From NCBI GenBank assembly GCA_900546055.1, contig URBG01000032.1, positions 1 through 14,573 on the forward strand: a stretch of 14,573 bases of DNA, in the 5' to 3' direction. A program made the translations under genes and the position numbers. Under the pieces are notes generated by a model that was given only the letters and a program-made list of their open reading frames with translations, had not been told where the DNA came from and did not search any database. The number at the start of each line of letters is the position of its first letter. The stretch's first letter is position 1. Of the stretch, positions 13,726 through 14,573 are shown piece by piece. Source of the stretch: an uncultured Mycoplasmatota bacterium. Lineage in GTDB: Bacteria > Bacillota_I > Bacilli_A > RF39 > UBA660.

Positions 13726-14496
13726 TTATGCCGTCCTTCTATACATATAAACTGTTATATATGGTTGTAAATTAGTAAATGAGGTCCCACTTCCTGTGCC
13801 TCCAGCTGTACTAGCATTTATAGTTACACTATGTGTATGGGCTCCATTACTCCCTGATGTACTAGCATTTGTTGTGATTGTGTGGTTATGTGAAGCATCA
13901 AAATATATAGTTCCCCGTCTGTCTTCGGCTTCTCCCCATCCATAATAATCGTTGCTTGCAGTTCCGCCATTAGAAAATACACCGCTTGTTATACTTGGCC
14001 AAAATATTCCGCTGCCATCACCGCTACCAAAGCTACCAGTCAATTGCTTAGTTGAGGTTGTTCCAGATAATGAAGGAATGCTGTGCGTATGGGCTCCAGC
14101 TGAAGCAGCAGTTCCTGAAAGTGCTGGAATACTGTGTGTATGAGAAGGTAAATTAGTAGTAGAAAGTGTAGTCGTGCTACTTCCTCCGGTTTTATTTACT
14201 GTATTGAAATTTGCATCGCTGGCATTTACTCCAACTAAAGTTTTTCCACTACCGTAAACTTCCCATGTCCCGCCTAATGCAACGGAAACTTGGCTTGTTG
14301 TTGAGTAAGCTGTTGATACATAGATACTACCAACTGGATATGTTTTATTAAGCCTTGTACTTTCTAAGTTATTTACTTGGGTTTGCAATGTATTTAAGTT
14401 TGTTTTTAATTCAGTTAATTGTTCTTCAATTGTAGTGGCACTTGCATTTTCTATAAATGCAAATCCTATTAATATTATTAATATTATTTTTTTCAT
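13726..14496 (-). CDS. Secreted protein with phage tail-fibre/collar-type domain
   Basis: 256 aa. Residues 1-20 are a classical signal peptide (MKKIILIILIGFAFIENASA), then a short coiled coil (about 22-49, TIEEQLTELKTNLNTLQTQ), then a domain as in phage tail collar / baseplate Gp10-type proteins (YPVGSIYVSTAYSTTS...LGGTWEVYGSGKTLVGVN, 53-104). The rest is Ser/Thr/Gly-rich with four HxH motifs (SHTHS 118, AHTHS 135, SHNHT 202, AHTHS 219), which in T4-like fibre tips bind metal inside a trimeric needle. It ends in the typical LQPYITVYMYRRTA. Phage versions lack a signal peptide; this one seems to be exported as a trimeric surface fibre (inference). ATG start with AGGAGG, 8 bases after a paralogue's stop. 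Lipoprotein gene follows directly. Confidence 0.88.
   Translation of the reverse strand: MKKIILIILIGFAFIENASATTIEEQLTELKTNLNTLQTQVNNLESTRLNKTYPVGSIYVSTAYSTTSQVSVALGGTWEVYGSGKTLVGVNASDANFNTVNKTGGSSTTTLSTTNLPSHTHSIPALSGTAASAGAHTHSIPSLSGTTSTKQLTGSFGSGDGSGIFWPSITSGVFSNGGTASNDYYGWGEAEDRRGTIYFDASHNHTITTNASTSGSNGAHTHSVTINASTAGGTGSGTSFTNLQPYITVYMYRRTA
13740..13794. repeat. Copy 1 of a 55-base identical repeat (fibre-protein C-terminus)
   Basis: Identical to 14519-14573, where the second copy is cut off by the window edge. It codes for the last residues before the divergent C-terminal tail in both genes (RRTA here, KRVK there). Confidence 0.95.
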
Positions 14497-14504
14497 AATT
14501 CCTC

Positions 14505-14573
14505 CTATTTAACTCTCTTATACATATAAACTGTTATATATGGTTGTAAATTAGTAAATGAGGTCCCACTTCC
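14505..14573 (-). CDS. Second tail-fibre/collar-like protein, only its C-terminus visible
   Basis: Twenty-two codons and a TAG stop, entering from the right edge. They read GSGTSFTNLQPYITVYMY and then KRVK, the same as the end of the complete fibre-like gene except for the last four residues. The stop overlaps the AGGAGG site of the next gene (8-base gap), so the two are one operon. Its start, and whether it also has a signal peptide, lie outside the window. Confidence 0.9.
   Translation of the reverse strand, partial: GSGTSFTNLQPYITVYMYKRVK
14519..14573. repeat. Copy 2 of the 55-base identical repeat
   Basis: Matches 13740-13794 base for base up to the window edge, so the repeat is longer than seen. 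It marks a tandem duplication of the fibre-like gene or gene conversion between the two copies. Confidence 0.95.

Noticed and set aside
13952..14143. Plus-strand frame inside the fibre-like gene
   Set aside because: Proline/valine-rich antisense shadow of Ser/Thr/Gly codons; no ribosome site.
13726..14573. End of an intact prophage
   Set aside because: No tail, holin, endolysin, integrase or att sites are visible here, the genes have signal peptides, and the downstream genes are host-type surface proteins. The sequence beyond the right edge could still change this.

Overview
The window is AT-rich DNA (roughly a third G+C by eye) from a low-GC Gram-positive bacterium. Signs of this are LysM/amidase wall enzymes, strong AGGAGG ribosome sites, TTG and probable CTG starts, a PadR/HAAS/DUF4097 module and short MKK-type export signals. 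TGA is used as a stop by at least two genes and tryptophan is TGG, so the standard bacterial code applies. The gene families fit an uncultured gut-type Bacilli/Erysipelotrichia-like lineage, but that placement is inference. All genes are on the minus strand except the left-edge amidase and one pentapeptide-repeat gene.

Left part (1-5060): the C-terminal part of an amidase_3 cell-wall hydrolase with five LysM repeats converges on an M3 oligoendopeptidase, sharing a bidirectional terminator. Next is a three-gene operon, PadR repressor - HAAS/DUF1700 membrane protein - DUF4097 surface protein, behind a near-consensus promoter with an inverted repeat over its -35. This looks like an autoregulated envelope module.

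Middle (5080-10440): purA (adenylosuccinate synthase) has its own promoter and a leader hairpin that pairs with its Shine-Dalgarno. A GreA/GreB-type factor with an unusual tip lies just downstream of tRNA-Arg(CCU). Then come an orphan 191-aa protein, a small membrane protein and a GyrI-like protein, probably one operon, and divergent from it a pentapeptide-repeat protein. An HD-domain hydrolase and nucleoside diphosphate kinase form a two-gene operon.

Right part (10465-14573): a run of genes for exported or membrane-anchored proteins: a DUF3048 (YerB-like) protein, a membrane-anchored phosphodiester glycosidase (NAGPA domain) overlapping a helical anchored protein, a small lipoprotein, and a secreted protein built like the tip of a phage tail fibre (signal peptide, coiled coil, collar domain, four HxH motifs). 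A second copy of the fibre-like gene runs off the right edge; its visible end is identical over 55 bases. This tandem set of signal-peptide-bearing, fibre-like proteins is the most unusual content of the window.

A recurring architectural trait is that terminator hairpins overlap the ends of coding regions, with the stop codon inside or touching the hairpin, at most transcription-unit ends.
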